Assembly (NCBI GenBank): GCA_030704615.1
Contig: CM060734.1
Span: 60,094,042 to 60,158,041, forward strand
Length of the DNA stretch: 64,000 nt
Direction of reading: 5' to 3'
From: Takakia lepidozioides
Lineage: Eukaryota; Streptophyta; Takakiopsida; Takakiales; Takakiaceae
How positions within the stretch are numbered: the stretch's first letter is position 1; each line of letters begins with the position of its first letter. The notes beneath the pieces are model-generated. The model ran no database searches and was not told where the DNA came from. It saw nothing but the letters and a program-made list of their open reading frames with translations. Shown piece after piece: positions 32,579 to 42,236 of this stretch. The position numbers and the translations under genes are program-made.

Positions 32579-33356
32579 GATGGGTTGAACAAGATACAAA
32601 TCACCAATAAGAAATCTGAAAGACTATCTGCTACAAGAAGACCAAGAGGGGTCAGAGAGTATGATTGGAAAGAAGGACTGGATGAGGAACAGGAAGTTAC
32701 TTTGTTCGCTGCACACCCAGAGTGGGAACAGGTTGCAGAGATGCAATTAGAAGGCCTGAGTTGTTTAAAAAATATCTACTGTGGTGCAGTGACAACAACC
32801 CCAATTGAGGAGGAAATAAATAGTTACCCACCACATTTTTATGAGGAAAGGGAAGGAGAGATTGATATCCTAGAGGAACCAGCCACTGTAAGTCTACAGG
32901 ATGAAATAGTAACTGGTTGGACAATCACAGCTGATGAGCAGGTGAGGGAAGTGAATGTGGGAACTGAGAAGGAACCATCTAGAGCCAAAATTGAAGCAAA
33001 GAGTCTGTTCATTAAATACATAGATGTATTTGCTTGGAGCTATGAGGATCTGAAGGGGATACCACCTGAGATCTGTCAACATAAGATTGAACTGGAACCA
33101 GGATCAATACCAGTTAAACAGGCGAGATACAGGATGAATCCCAACTATGCAGAGAAGGTTGGAGAAGAGATCAAAAAGTTGGCTGAAGCTAAATTTATAT
33201 ACCCGATAGAGTACACAACTTGGTTGTCACCCATTGTGATAGTCCCCAAGAAAAATGGCAAACTAAGAGTTTGTGTGAACTACAAGAAGCTGAATGCTTG
33301 TACGAGGAAGGATCCTTTTCCTCTACCATTCACAGAAGCAGTATTGGACACTGTGG
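32579..33356 (+). pseudogene. T2 RT N-terminal part, truncated by insertion
   Basis: In the same frame as gag-protease after TAG 32576. Reads the protease-RT linker and RT fingers: YRMNPNYAEKVGEEIKKLAE, WLSPIVIVPKKNGKLRVCVN, YKKLNACTRKDPFPLPF. Cut at 33356 by the LTR of T3, before the RT catalytic residues. Confidence 0.9.
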
Positions 33357-34333
33357 TGTCGCGCGGCTTTTACTCACCCATCCCTTCGCTATCCGAGGCG
33401 GAAACTCCAAGATAGAAGAGTTGGAAATCTCTAAGTACTCAGCCCGCTCAGAACAATCAGTCATGACCTACAGCTAGTGTATCATGGGGGTGTTTCCTAT
33501 TTGTTTCCCTTTCCACATTCATGTTAGCTACCTTACCATTGATAATTAAGTATCAGTTTGCTTCATCAATCTATCGGATTCCTTCAACTCATCCATTCAT
33601 TCCACAGCTTCACTCAGATCTCTCTACACAGTGTGATTGTATCGTATAAGTATCAGATTATGATTTATCAGGTATCAGGCCGAAGCCATTGTGTCTCTAA
33701 TCTCCTCTACAATATCACTACAGCTCTGCATATAACAAGCATCTACTAATCATCTCTCCTCCTTCTCCATGCTTGCTTCCGTTCTTCTCTCCACCCGATC
33801 CCCTCTCCTCCATGACCAAGAAGTCCTCCCCCTCGAGTGCTTCCAAGAATAATCATCATCCCCCCTTAGTCCTTGCCTCTCCCTTTATCTTCCTACCCGT
33901 GGCTCTAACCGTTTCCCTCACTAACCGTCGTCCGGGAACTATCATGTTCCATTTGCAGGTGTTGTTCCCCACAGTCGTTCCCTGTCCTGCTCTCTGTTCC
34001 CTATGGTCGTGACAGCTGTGTCAAGATGTGACTGGCTGTGCGACTGTGTTTGGCTGTGTCGGGCTGTGATTGGCTGTGTGGCTGTGTCGGCTGTGACGAC
34101 TGTGACGGGCTGTGGTGGCTGTGTTGGGCTGTGTCGGCTGTGACGACTGTGACAGGCTGTGTTGGCTGTGATGGGCTGTGTCGGACTGTGACGGGCTATG
34201 TTGGGCTGTGTAACCCCCATCTACAGTGCGCTGCTGTCACCCCTAAGGCTCTTGTTGATCTCAGTCTGTGCAAAAATTAAGGGTACTCCTCAGATCCCAT
34301 AAAAATGTCTAAGTCCCTGGCAGTCCTCTAACA
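33357..34333 (-). repeat. 3' LTR of T3 (977 bp)
   Basis: On the element strand starts TGTTAGAGGACTGCC at 34333 and ends GCCGCGCGACA at 33357. A CACAGCC/GTCACAGCC repeat with ~10-bp rhythm covers 33990-34215. The U3-side start matches T4 (42237) and T5 (57442). Confidence 0.92.
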
Positions 34334-34350
34334 TTACCCCTTCCCCTCTC
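34334..34350 (-). promoter_or_regulatory. Polypurine tract of T3
   Basis: Element strand GAGAGGGGAAGGGGTAA directly before the TGTTAG LTR start. It proves that the accessory ORF lies upstream of the 3' LTR in sense orientation. Confidence 0.88.
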
Positions 34351-34371
34351 AAAAAGCCGTGTCCTCACGGT

Positions 34372-35550
34372 TTACTGATTGCGATTAGCAAACCTTTGTG
34401 AGTGAGCACCTTTCTGACTTTGAGAGTTTCGTGGCGGACTGTGTGTACGAGCCCGAGGTCTGTCACTGGTTGACGGAGATGTTTGAACACTACCCGGATA
34501 AGTGAGGCCCTCTGGAGGCTGATATCGAGGTAACCTTTCAGGCATAGGAGACCCCCGTCGCTTCTTTTCTGCCATTTGAATTGCATAGTCTTCTCCCATG
34601 TCAAAAGAATCCGCCGAAGAAACAGTTGTATCAGAATCCTCATCGCCTCTCAGGTGTTTTAATTGTCGAACTTTTTGTGGAATCCTCTGGGGCATACAAT
34701 GTTGTCCTACCACGTCAGGAAGTTTATATTTTAAAACTTGATGTAAACGCTGAACGGCAAAATTGGTGAAGACACTGAGCTCCTTGTCTGTCCAGGTGAG
34801 TGGGGTACCAATGACTTGTGATTTGTTCAAGTATTTCCATGCCACATGTGCCTTATAGAAAATATCATCAATGCCGAATTTCTGTGTTGACAAATTGTTC
34901 CAGGCCGACTGAAACCATAAACGAATTTGAGAATCCTTTTGCATCATGACTTTTGCCTCATATAGGTACATATGAGGTGGCACTGAAGGTAAGACCCAAT
35001 GATCCCCACTGGAATAACTCAGAAAGCGCGATTGCATCTTTTGCTGCTCAATGTGATAACGTACCAGAAAGCAAGCAGCGTAGTATAACCCACATCCCAT
35101 GACAATACTCGCTACCTCTTTGGTCTTGGTATAAATGAATCCATGTACAACTTGGAAGGCAATTAATTCCCTCAACATTGTACCTGCCTCATGCCAGTAT
35201 TGTGCAAAGTGATGATCTTCAATTGGTCGATTGTTCGGAAGAACGTTAGTCCTAGTTGCCACTGGCAGCCAAATGCGCATGATTTGGTAGTAATGTGCAA
35301 ATGATTGCGGAGGACTAAATTCTTTCCAAGCCAAATCCAACATGATGGGAATTTGGTTGAAGGGCAGAATCATAGCCCTATTGTACTCCCTTGCAGCTGG
35401 AGTTTTAGGTGGGTTAAAAGCAGCATTGCCCCATACCTCAGACTGTGGTGGCTGTGGTGTAGTTGTAGTAACAACAGGGTCAGCTATTGGCACAGTGACT
35501 TGTTGTGTTGTTGGTGGCACTGGCTCTTGTACCATTGGCATCTCATGCAC
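34372..35550 (-). CDS. Accessory ORF of family T, C-terminal part (unknown function)
   Basis: 392 residues ending 38 bases before the LTR. A proline-rich start (PTTQQVTVPIADPVV) is followed by an aromatic-rich folded-looking region (LPFNQIPIMLDLAWKEF, FAHYYQIMRIWLP, MGCGLYYAACFLVRYHIEQQ) and a basic, Ser/Pro-rich tail. I see no signal peptide or clear membrane helix, so an envelope role is not supported. Family not recognised. It overlaps the previous ORF by 8 bases. Confidence 0.6.
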   Translation of the reverse strand: MHEMPMVQEPVPPTTQQVTVPIADPVVTTTTPQPPQSEVWGNAAFNPPKTPAAREYNRAMILPFNQIPIMLDLAWKEFSPPQSFAHYYQIMRIWLPVATRTNVLPNNRPIEDHHFAQYWHEAGTMLRELIAFQVVHGFIYTKTKEVASIVMGCGLYYAACFLVRYHIEQQKMQSRFLSYSSGDHWVLPSVPPHMYLYEAKVMMQKDSQIRLWFQSAWNNLSTQKFGIDDIFYKAHVAWKYLNKSQVIGTPLTWTDKELSVFTNFAVQRLHQVLKYKLPDVVGQHCMPQRIPQKVRQLKHLRGDEDSDTTVSSADSFDMGEDYAIQMAEKKRRGSPMPERLPRYQPPEGLTYPGSVQTSPSTSDRPRARTHSPPRNSQSQKGAHSQRFANRNQ

Positions 35551-37129
35551 CTCCTGTGAAGAAGACTGAAAAGCTAAAGTTCTCGCTTAAAGAAGCCATT
35601 AGCTGTTCATCAGGTACACAGACTCTCTTGTCGATATTTGAAGTGAGGTCCTCCACTTGAGTCTGCAGGCCGTCTATATCCTCCTGTAACTCCGCTATCC
35701 TACTATAGACATTGTCTATAGTAGTTGTGGCAATGTTCTGCACTTGCAGCCTGAGCTCATTCATCTCGCTTTGGGTGAGCTTTCGTGGTGCTTTGCCTTC
35801 CACTGGCCCTTGTGCTAACCAGACCTGCATAAGGTGGTTATCCACCAAGTTGCTTGTGGTTCCTCTGAGAGTGTGCTCCTCTCTTTGTTTGTACACAACT
35901 AACTGCTGTTGTAAAGCCTCCATGCGCTTCGCATGAGGTTCAACCAAATTTGCATAGGCAGCAGGCAGATTATTGGCTTCCTTCCAAGCTTTGTTAGCCA
36001 CAGAGAGTTCATTTCTATTGGCCATGATCGTTTGTTGCAACTCCAGGATGTGCCTCTCTTGGTCAGCTTCAACCTGCCTGTATTGCTTGAAAGTATCCTC
36101 ATTGCGACAGATTGTATTCTTCATATCGACAATGAGTTTCATTTGCTCAACATTCTCTGCCTCTGCCTTCGTACATCTTTCCGCTTGACTGTTTATTTCT
36201 ATTGTAGATTGGTCAAGCATAGTTGTGAGTGTAGCACATTGGATGGCCATTTTGTCATGCACTGTCTGCAACTCCGTATGTTGTGCATTTACTTGTTGCA
36301 ACTTGCTTTCATGCTTCACCTGCATTTGGTATAGCTGTTGCTTATGTGCTTCGTGCAATTGGTCTTGTGCGAGGCCTGCCTCAATCAATTGTTCTTTGGC
36401 CAATTGCAAAGCCGCTTCCGTATTCTCCAAGTCTTGTTGCATCTTGATAGTGACCTCTTCATCGACCTTGTTTGCACACTTAGTGGCTAGTCGAGCCTCA
36501 AACTCCTTCCTGAGTTCCTCTCTCAAGGCTGTCAATTGGGTAATTGGAACATGGGATTTGACATAAGTCCCCAACAAATTAAGTGTCATGCCTATGGAAC
36601 TCATCAGCATTGCCTGTTGAGGGTCATCATTGTGAGGTTGCTGCTGTTCCTCCTGATCCTCAACCGTGTGATGTCTCACGAACCACTCAGGCCATTGTCC
36701 CACCGGATTTTCTTCCTGAACCACTTCATCTATCACCGGTGCTGCAGTGTCATGACCTTCTACCTGTGGTACCTCCGACACAGGTGTGTGTATTATATGC
36801 ACCTCAGGATTTCCCTTGGGCAACTGTTGCACCTCTGGAATCTCTGTCTCCTTGACCAGACCAGAATATTCATAGAGAAGGTCCCCCTTCTCAATTTCTG
36901 CCACTATCTGTTCTGTAGTTGGAATATCTAACCTTTCTTTTTCCAAATCAATTATTTTTGGTAGAGCTGCATGGACAACTTGTGACCTTGTGACAAGCCG
37001 ATCAGCTGGCTGTGATGGTTGTGATACTGAAGTAACTTCCTCCTCTCTCTCTGAAGGTCCTGCTTCCAGTAATAGCAGTTCTGTGCTGCTGTGCCCCTTC
37101 CTGCACATGAGCTTGGGAAACATTATCAT
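35543..37129 (-). CDS. Accessory ORF of family T, long coiled-coil part
   Basis: Residues ~190-510 form a long predicted coiled coil (heptad-rich, e.g. AALQLAKEQLIEAGLAQDQL and RIAELQEDIDGLQTQVEDL). The N-terminal part is acidic. The frame differs from both neighbours. The N-terminal join near 37070 lies in an AGAGAGAGAGGAGG run, so the shift may be decay or slippage. Coiled coils suggest a structural or oligomerising role, but function is unknown. Confidence 0.55.
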   Translation of the reverse strand: MIMFPKLMCRKGHSSTELLLLEAGPSEREEEVTSVSQPSQPADRLVTRSQVVHAALPKIIDLEKERLDIPTTEQIVAEIEKGDLLYEYSGLVKETEIPEVQQLPKGNPEVHIIHTPVSEVPQVEGHDTAAPVIDEVVQEENPVGQWPEWFVRHHTVEDQEEQQQPHNDDPQQAMLMSSIGMTLNLLGTYVKSHVPITQLTALREELRKEFEARLATKCANKVDEEVTIKMQQDLENTEAALQLAKEQLIEAGLAQDQLHEAHKQQLYQMQVKHESKLQQVNAQHTELQTVHDKMAIQCATLTTMLDQSTIEINSQAERCTKAEAENVEQMKLIVDMKNTICRNEDTFKQYRQVEADQERHILELQQTIMANRNELSVANKAWKEANNLPAAYANLVEPHAKRMEALQQQLVVYKQREEHTLRGTTSNLVDNHLMQVWLAQGPVEGKAPRKLTQSEMNELRLQVQNIATTTIDNVYSRIAELQEDIDGLQTQVEDLTSNIDKRVCVPDEQLMASLSENFSFSVFFTGGA

Positions 37130-38774
37130 GCGGAATCCGTGAAGCCAGTGGATCCGCGACTACAGTCTTTCCCCGTCTCTGCCTCTTAGTCTCGGGTTGC
37201 CCTACTAGTCCACCCTCACTGTGTGAAGAGCCTTGCTCTTCCATTGCAGTGGTTTCTGGCTCAAACACTCCCATCTCCTTTCTTTCTTGCGCATCAAGTA
37301 TGCCAGAATCAAGAATTATTTGAGCAATGATTGGGCCAGACACTATGATAGGAGACTTTGCGGTAGTACCTTGTAATCTTTTCATCTCCTCTACCAGTGC
37401 GTTGTACATTATGTCCGCCCATTCTACCTCTTCTCCCCTCAAGGCTTTGAGTATTTCCTCTGTGAAGGATCTGCTCAAATACTGTTGGTTTTGTTTCATG
37501 GCAAACAGAACGTTCAATACCTGGCCTACCTCCTTTAGCCCTGGGTACACGGCCTTGGTACAAGCGTAACCCTGAGTTTTAAAGAAACTCCCTTCTTGGA
37601 ATAAGTCCTCTATTTGCAGTCTTGCCCTGTGCTCCTCCACATGCACTTGACCTGCTGGCAATTGAAACAATTGCTGTAGGTATAGGGGAGTAATTACTAA
37701 TTCAACTCCCTTCACCGTTGTTGCTCATGTCCTTGGCTCAAAGTTCTGTAAGAATTGTAACATGTACTGTCTATGGTGCAATGTCCAATCTTTGCTTTGC
37801 AATCCTTGCAATCTCAGTTCCTTCAGTATCTGTATCGCCTGTGGTGTAGCAATTGTTTGTTTCTGCAGAATTGTGGTGCTCTTCACCCTGATTTCCTCCA
37901 TTCCTCTCACTCTCTTCATTCTAGACCCACAGAAATGTTTTGGCTGTAACAATTGAAGAATTGCCTGCAGTGCACAAAACATAAACGTATGGTTGCCACA
38001 AAAAGCTATGGGTAATTTCTTGTAAGCCTGTGGGGCTTGCAAGCATCGCTCAAGAGAAAAGATCCGCTCTGTTGTTTCGTCCCTATGCCACTGCGTAAGT
38101 AGTATTGCAAGCGTATAGTCTGTTAGTTCCTCCATAGCTTCAAAGCTATTGCATTGATTGTTTGTCCCTTCGCGACACCCGTTACTTAGAACGACGCCGA
38201 CTCTTGCGCCTAATTTCCCTCCATTTTCTTGATCATTTCTCTGGCTTTCTATTGGCTGTAACCAATGTGACTGGATTTTAGATTTAATTTTCTTTAGTGG
38301 ACTTTCCCTGCTGGATTGTCCACTAGGACCACACATGTGACAAGAATTTCTTTTTTCTGTACTTGCCGTTTGTTCCGTTCCCCTTTTTCCGTATTCATTA
38401 ATGGGCCCGCCCTTCATCCGAAATGACGCGCTAAGTAGGTATTTTGACGGCCATTCTTGTCTTTTTTCTTGATGACACCTGTTCTTGCACTTCCTTCTCA
38501 GCTGTGTGTCGCGCCCTGACTTCCACGTGTCTATTTTTAAACTGGTTTCGGTCCTTTCTTCCGTCGGCCCTTTTCCTGAAGTTATTGTGCGTCCATCTGT
38601 CACTGATTCTATGGATCGTGTAACCCTAGTAGGCTGTGTTGAGTTGTGACAGGCTGTGTCATACTGTGGTACATTGTGATAGGCTGTGATGCACTGTGGT
38701 AAGTTGTGATAGGCTGTGACACGCTGTGGTAGGCTGTGTTGTGCCGTGCTGGGCTGTGATAGACTGTGTTTCAC
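37002..38774 (-). pseudogene. Accessory ORF of family T, N-terminal part
   Basis: One frame from 38774 to 37002 with a single TGA at about 37725 (GGA in T1 at the matching place). Homologous to T1 1300-2797. It starts inside the repeat tract (RVTAYHNLPQ), is open through the position where T1 has TAA 1818, and carries CLQAPQAYKKLPIAFCGNHT and VELVITPLYLQQLFQLPAGQ. The late part (EWADIMYNALVEEMKRLQG, TKRQRRGKTV) goes beyond what T1 keeps. A basic TKRQRRGK could be a nuclear signal. Confidence 0.6.
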
Positions 38775-38895
38775 CTTGAGGGGCTGTGATAGGCTGTGTC
38801 ACGTCGTGATGGGCTGTGATAGGCTGTGTTTTGCCTTGAGGGGCTGTGATAGACTGTGTCACGTCGTGATGGGCTGTGATAGGCTGTGTCACGCT
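38640..38895 (-). repeat. 30-bp CACAGCC repeat of T3
   Basis: Minus-strand counterpart of 1290-1612, about eight units. A different frame reads the same DTAYHSPSRR decapeptide, with CGA or CAA changed to TGA in one unit. Confidence 0.88.
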
Positions 38896-39152
38896 TGTTC
38901 TGCCCACCCTGGTCATATATGCTCGGCCTAGCGACAAGTGCTCCATACTCCGTTGGTAACACTGGCGCAGCCCGTGACTGCTCTTGCGTTTAACCATGCA
39001 AATCATGTTGCAATGGTTTGTCATGGATACCACTCTATTGTAGTGTGAAAAAAGAAGGGGCGTGAATCCCCTTCTGGTTAATCCTAAAATCTGTACTCCT
39101 CCTACTCGTCCCTGTTGAAGTATCAGGGCAAAGGAAAGGAGCGTTCTCTTTT

Positions 39153-40138
39153 CTGGAGGAAGATGGGATATAACGGTAGTAGACAACTATTTCAAGGAGA
39201 TCACAAGCGACACCAATGACAGCACTTCCATTTATTATGCTGTGAGAGCTCTGTGTGGAGCAAAAGGCACATTTGTCCTGAAAGAAGAATCATTCAATGG
39301 TGCTTCCTTGGTGCAAAGAATAGGAACCTCCTTTGCCTATGCAGGGAGGGGAGAACATACCGTTTCAACGGACGGAGATATGACTTTGCTCGAGTGTGGC
39401 CTTGGACAGCTACACCATTCAACAGGTTCCCAATTCACTTTCTCTATAGTCGAACCGACAGTCCATCATAGCATCATGAACTATTTGAGGATCAACCATT
39501 CATTTGAGAAATCACTTAAAGACTACATGGTTGATTGCAAGGATGATGCCAGTGCAATGGGTAGGGCATGGGAGAAACTTTTCACAGTTCATGTGGCCAA
39601 GCTGTTTGACGGCACAAAATTGTTGGCCAATATGTGCTGTTTCAAGGATGCAACCCTGCCTCCAAAATTCGCAAGGGACAAGCCAATGATTACCAGTGAA
39701 GGTGAAGGAGTGTGGAGGGAGTCATATAGGATCCACACCATAAGTAAATTTCTTGATGCTGAAGAGAAATCTCGTCCGCCATGCCTCATTTTTGACGACA
39801 GATCTGGAGCTGATGTTCTTTTTGTTGTGAGACTTGGGAATTTGAAGATTCCTGTCTTCTGTCAACTGAAGCTGCGATCTGAGGTGCAGTGGGCTAGAGC
39901 AGTGGCAACTACAGATCCGGAACAGATGTACAAGAAAAGTTCCGAGTACAAAACGAGGGTGCTTGCCGCATGCAAAGATGGTTGCATCAGCTTGGTAGTT
40001 GCCTATCCTGCAAAGAAGCCAGCTAAACTCCAATCTGAATGCCAAGATAATCGTTTAATTGGCTATATTGGACAGGTAGAAGCGGAGGATTTGTTTGACC
40101 GCGTGTTATGTGATTTCTTACGTTCTATCAAGGAGTGA
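39153..40138 (+). pseudogene. Crinkler-like nuclease domain, copy 2 (5'-truncated)
   Basis: An open frame from the duplication edge to TGA at 40136-40138. It lacks the P-loop but keeps the reading frame that copy 1 lost (VLKEESFNGASLVQRIGTSF), and the nuclease-like DDRSGADVLF ... PVFCQLKLRSE near 39800-39880. It ends SIKE, one residue earlier than copy 1 because of a ~30-bp indel at the stop. No promoter or start of its own is evident. Confidence 0.75.
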
Positions 40139-40440
40139 TGGGGACAAATTTTGTGATGGCTCATGGAGTATTGAGAAGGTGAGATTCATTGGGATACTGG
40201 CTCTATTTTTTTGTGTTTGGTGACATTTCTATATTCTCTTGTTGCTGTCACACCTTTCCACAAGTATACTACTAAGTTAGACTGCTTCTGTATTCAACCA
40301 TGGACCAACTTCAAGAACCTGTGAAAAAGGGACACAAATTAATGACAAGTATGTTTTCATGAACCAATCAATGAGTTCATCAGCTTTGTGTTACACTGCA
40401 TGATACGATGGTGTGACAAGTTTGCAGGATATTCCAAAAT
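39153..40440 (+). repeat. Segment duplicated from 9951-11210 (right copy)
   Basis: Nearly identical copy in the same orientation, beginning in the middle of the NTPase C-terminal region and ending just after GCAGGATATTCC. The left junction is with T3, the right junction with an unrelated repeat. Confidence 0.9.
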
Positions 40441-40608
40441 TGGCCGTACTGGAGATACTGGTACCTCCTCCTCCTCGTCTGAGCTGTTGAGATCGACCAC
40501 AGGTACCGATGGCGTCATAGCTGCAACAGGTGGCCTCACCGGAGCTGGTACATCCTCGTCCGAGCTGACAAGCTCGATCAGTGGCCTCGTATACTTCATA
40601 CGAGGCAT
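40436..40608 (-). CDS. Short acidic ORF with two SUMO-interaction-like motifs
   Basis: Starts ATG at 40606-40608: MPRMKYTRPLIELVSSDEDV, a Pro/Ala/Val stretch, then PVVDLNSSDEEEEVPV. Both hydrophobic cores (LIELV, PVVDL) are followed by Ser/Asp/Glu, the form of SUMO-interaction motifs. The rest is cut off at 40440 by the duplicated Crinkler segment. It could be the first part of a transposon-encoded ORF. The family is not recognised. Confidence 0.4.
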
Positions 40609-40739
40609 ACTGGCAACCCTGCGATATAAGAAGAAATAACATTAAGAAATTACCCAAAATACACACATCCAACTTTTGAATTGATCAAATATAGCACCTA
40701 ATTGAACCCGATTCATTAAATCAACATGAATTTTGATCT

Positions 40740-41565
40740 AGAAGGACCCACAAAAATATAGACATATCAATGGATTTGCAACAAAAACACACTCAATATG
40801 CACACAAAAATTACCCCAATCGGACAATATTTGACCTAGATATGACCCCTTAAAGTTCGCTCACCTTACTGAAAAGGGTTTCCAACTCACTATTTTGCTC
40901 ATAACTTTTGTTTTACAAGGAATTACAACAAGCGCCGCATACCATTGAATTCCCCACAAAAAAGCGCACAAGCTGCATACCCTGAATGTAAGAAATGACA
41001 AGATTAGCCCCCTAAAATGCACTTTGAAAGTTGCTGACTTTTTAGACCAGGTTGACGTTTATGCTCATATCTTCCGTTCTAGGACGAATTAGAAGATGGG
41101 TAAGATACCAATGGATTCAACACAAAAAAGAGCCCAAGATGCATACCTTGAACGCACAAATCGACCAAGATTTGGTGTAGATATGCCACTTTGAACGTCG
41201 CAGATCCTACAAAAATGGCAGGTTCACATTTTTAGTCATAAGTTTCGATTTACAACGAACTAGAACGAGCACAATATACCATTAGATGCGTAATGAAAAA
41301 ACACACAAAATACATGCCTCGAACTCGCAAATCGACACGATTTCGCTGCGATATGCCACTTTGAAAGTCGCTAATCCTACAAAGAAGTCCGCCTCACAAT
41401 GTTGCTTGTAAGTAGAGTTTTACAAAGCATTAGGGTGAGCGCCACATACCATTGGATTCCCCTAGAAAAACTACACAAGATAGACACCTAAACTTTCCAA
41501 ATTGACGAAGATTTGCTTAAGATATCTCACTTTGAAAGTTGCTGCCTTAATTGGACCAAATTCAA
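40740..41565. repeat. Five divergent tandem repeats of ~170 bp
   Basis: Landmark ACCATTGGATTC...ACACAAGATGCATACC recurs near 40767, 40941, 41108, 41278 and 41448 (spacing 174, 167, 170, 170). Other shared words are CACTTTGAAAGT and GCTCATA. Units are diverged. It is either a small satellite or the subterminal repeat of an element. Confidence 0.75.
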
Positions 41566-42045
41566 AAAAGTCAAAGTCAACCCAAAGTCAACTCCTTAAT
41601 ATCTCCCAAGTGGCGAGGGATTAGGGAAATGTTTTTACATATTCGGAATCCTTATACCTTTAAATGGGGGGTTAGGTCCATTCAAAACCACCAACAACCT
41701 CCAAATTTAGCCGCAATAGGCATTTTAGGGTTTCTCCTTCAAACGCCTATATTTGCCAACTTTTTGACCTTTTTGCCAAAAAATTTCCACCATTGTCCTA
41801 ATAATACCCACTACTACCACCTAGGTGTTTTCAAATTCCAAAAAAGCTATATATAGGCCAAGGTCAACAAAAAATGCCAAAAGTCAAATGTTCATATCTC
41901 ACGAATGACGATACATTAGGGAAATGTTTTTACATATTCGGAACCACAATATGCACAAATGGGGGGGTAGGTCACCTCAAAACACGAAAAGAAAAAAAGG
42001 TCACTTTTTGCGGGAATGGCCATGTAATCCTAAACCCTAAATCCT
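41566..42045. repeat. Two copies of an AT-rich unit
   Basis: ATTAGGGAAATGTTTTTACATATTCGGAA occurs at ~41622 and ~41919, about 300 bp apart, each followed by a G-rich run (GGGGGGTTAGGTC, GGGGGGGTAGGTC). No coding content seen. A CCTAAACCCTAAATCC telomere-like string lies at ~42030. Confidence 0.6.
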
Positions 42046-42049
42046 AAAC

Positions 42050-42236
42050 TTGTGCTATAGAAGAAGCGGAGACCCTCCCTATGGAACCGTCCATTGCTAC
42101 ACTCGTGAAACGCGAGGTGGTCAAGGAAGTACTCAAGGAGGTGAAGAAGGTGGTGAATTCCATCCAGGTGAAACCTAAGGCTAAGAAGCTTGGGACCAAA
42201 CCTAAGGCGAATCCTGGCGGAAAGTTGGGAAACGGC
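42050..42236 (+). pseudogene. Penelope-like ORF1 fragment, left of a T solo LTR
   Basis: Matches ORF1 of copy B (minus strand, about 50875-51070): reads EEAETLPMEPSIATLVKREV and VLKEVKKVVNSIQVKPKAKK. Interrupted at 42237 by the T4 LTR and continued at 43078. Confidence 0.8.

Larger units (their letters stand above)
28373..33356 (+). mobile_element. Family T Ty3/gypsy element T2, 5' part
   Basis: 5' LTR (to 29208), primer site, ORF0, gag-protease ORF, RT start. It ends abruptly at 33356 in the RT fingers, where the minus-strand T3 element begins with its LTR end. Homologous to T5 (57442-60440). Confidence 0.9.
33357..39152 (-). mobile_element. Family T element T3, 3' part, inserted in T2 RT
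   Basis: Element strand from 39152 to 33357: a short stretch matching T1 around 1155-1200, the decapeptide repeats, the accessory ORF, the polypurine tract and the 3' LTR. Integrase and everything upstream are missing. The junction at 39152 is to a duplicated piece of the Crinkler-like gene. The insertion into T2 at 33356 has no matching duplication because the other end is lost. Confidence 0.88.

Noticed and set aside
33357-34333. Shared LTR of a tandem T element (internal sequence on both sides)
   Set aside because: The gag-start-like bases at 33357-33480 belong to the LTR itself, as the solo LTR at 42237-43077 shows. So this is a normal 3' LTR inserted into T2.
34372-38774. Envelope protein of an endogenous-retrovirus-like element
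   Set aside because: No signal peptide, no furin-like site, no transmembrane helix. Long coiled coil and basic stretches instead.
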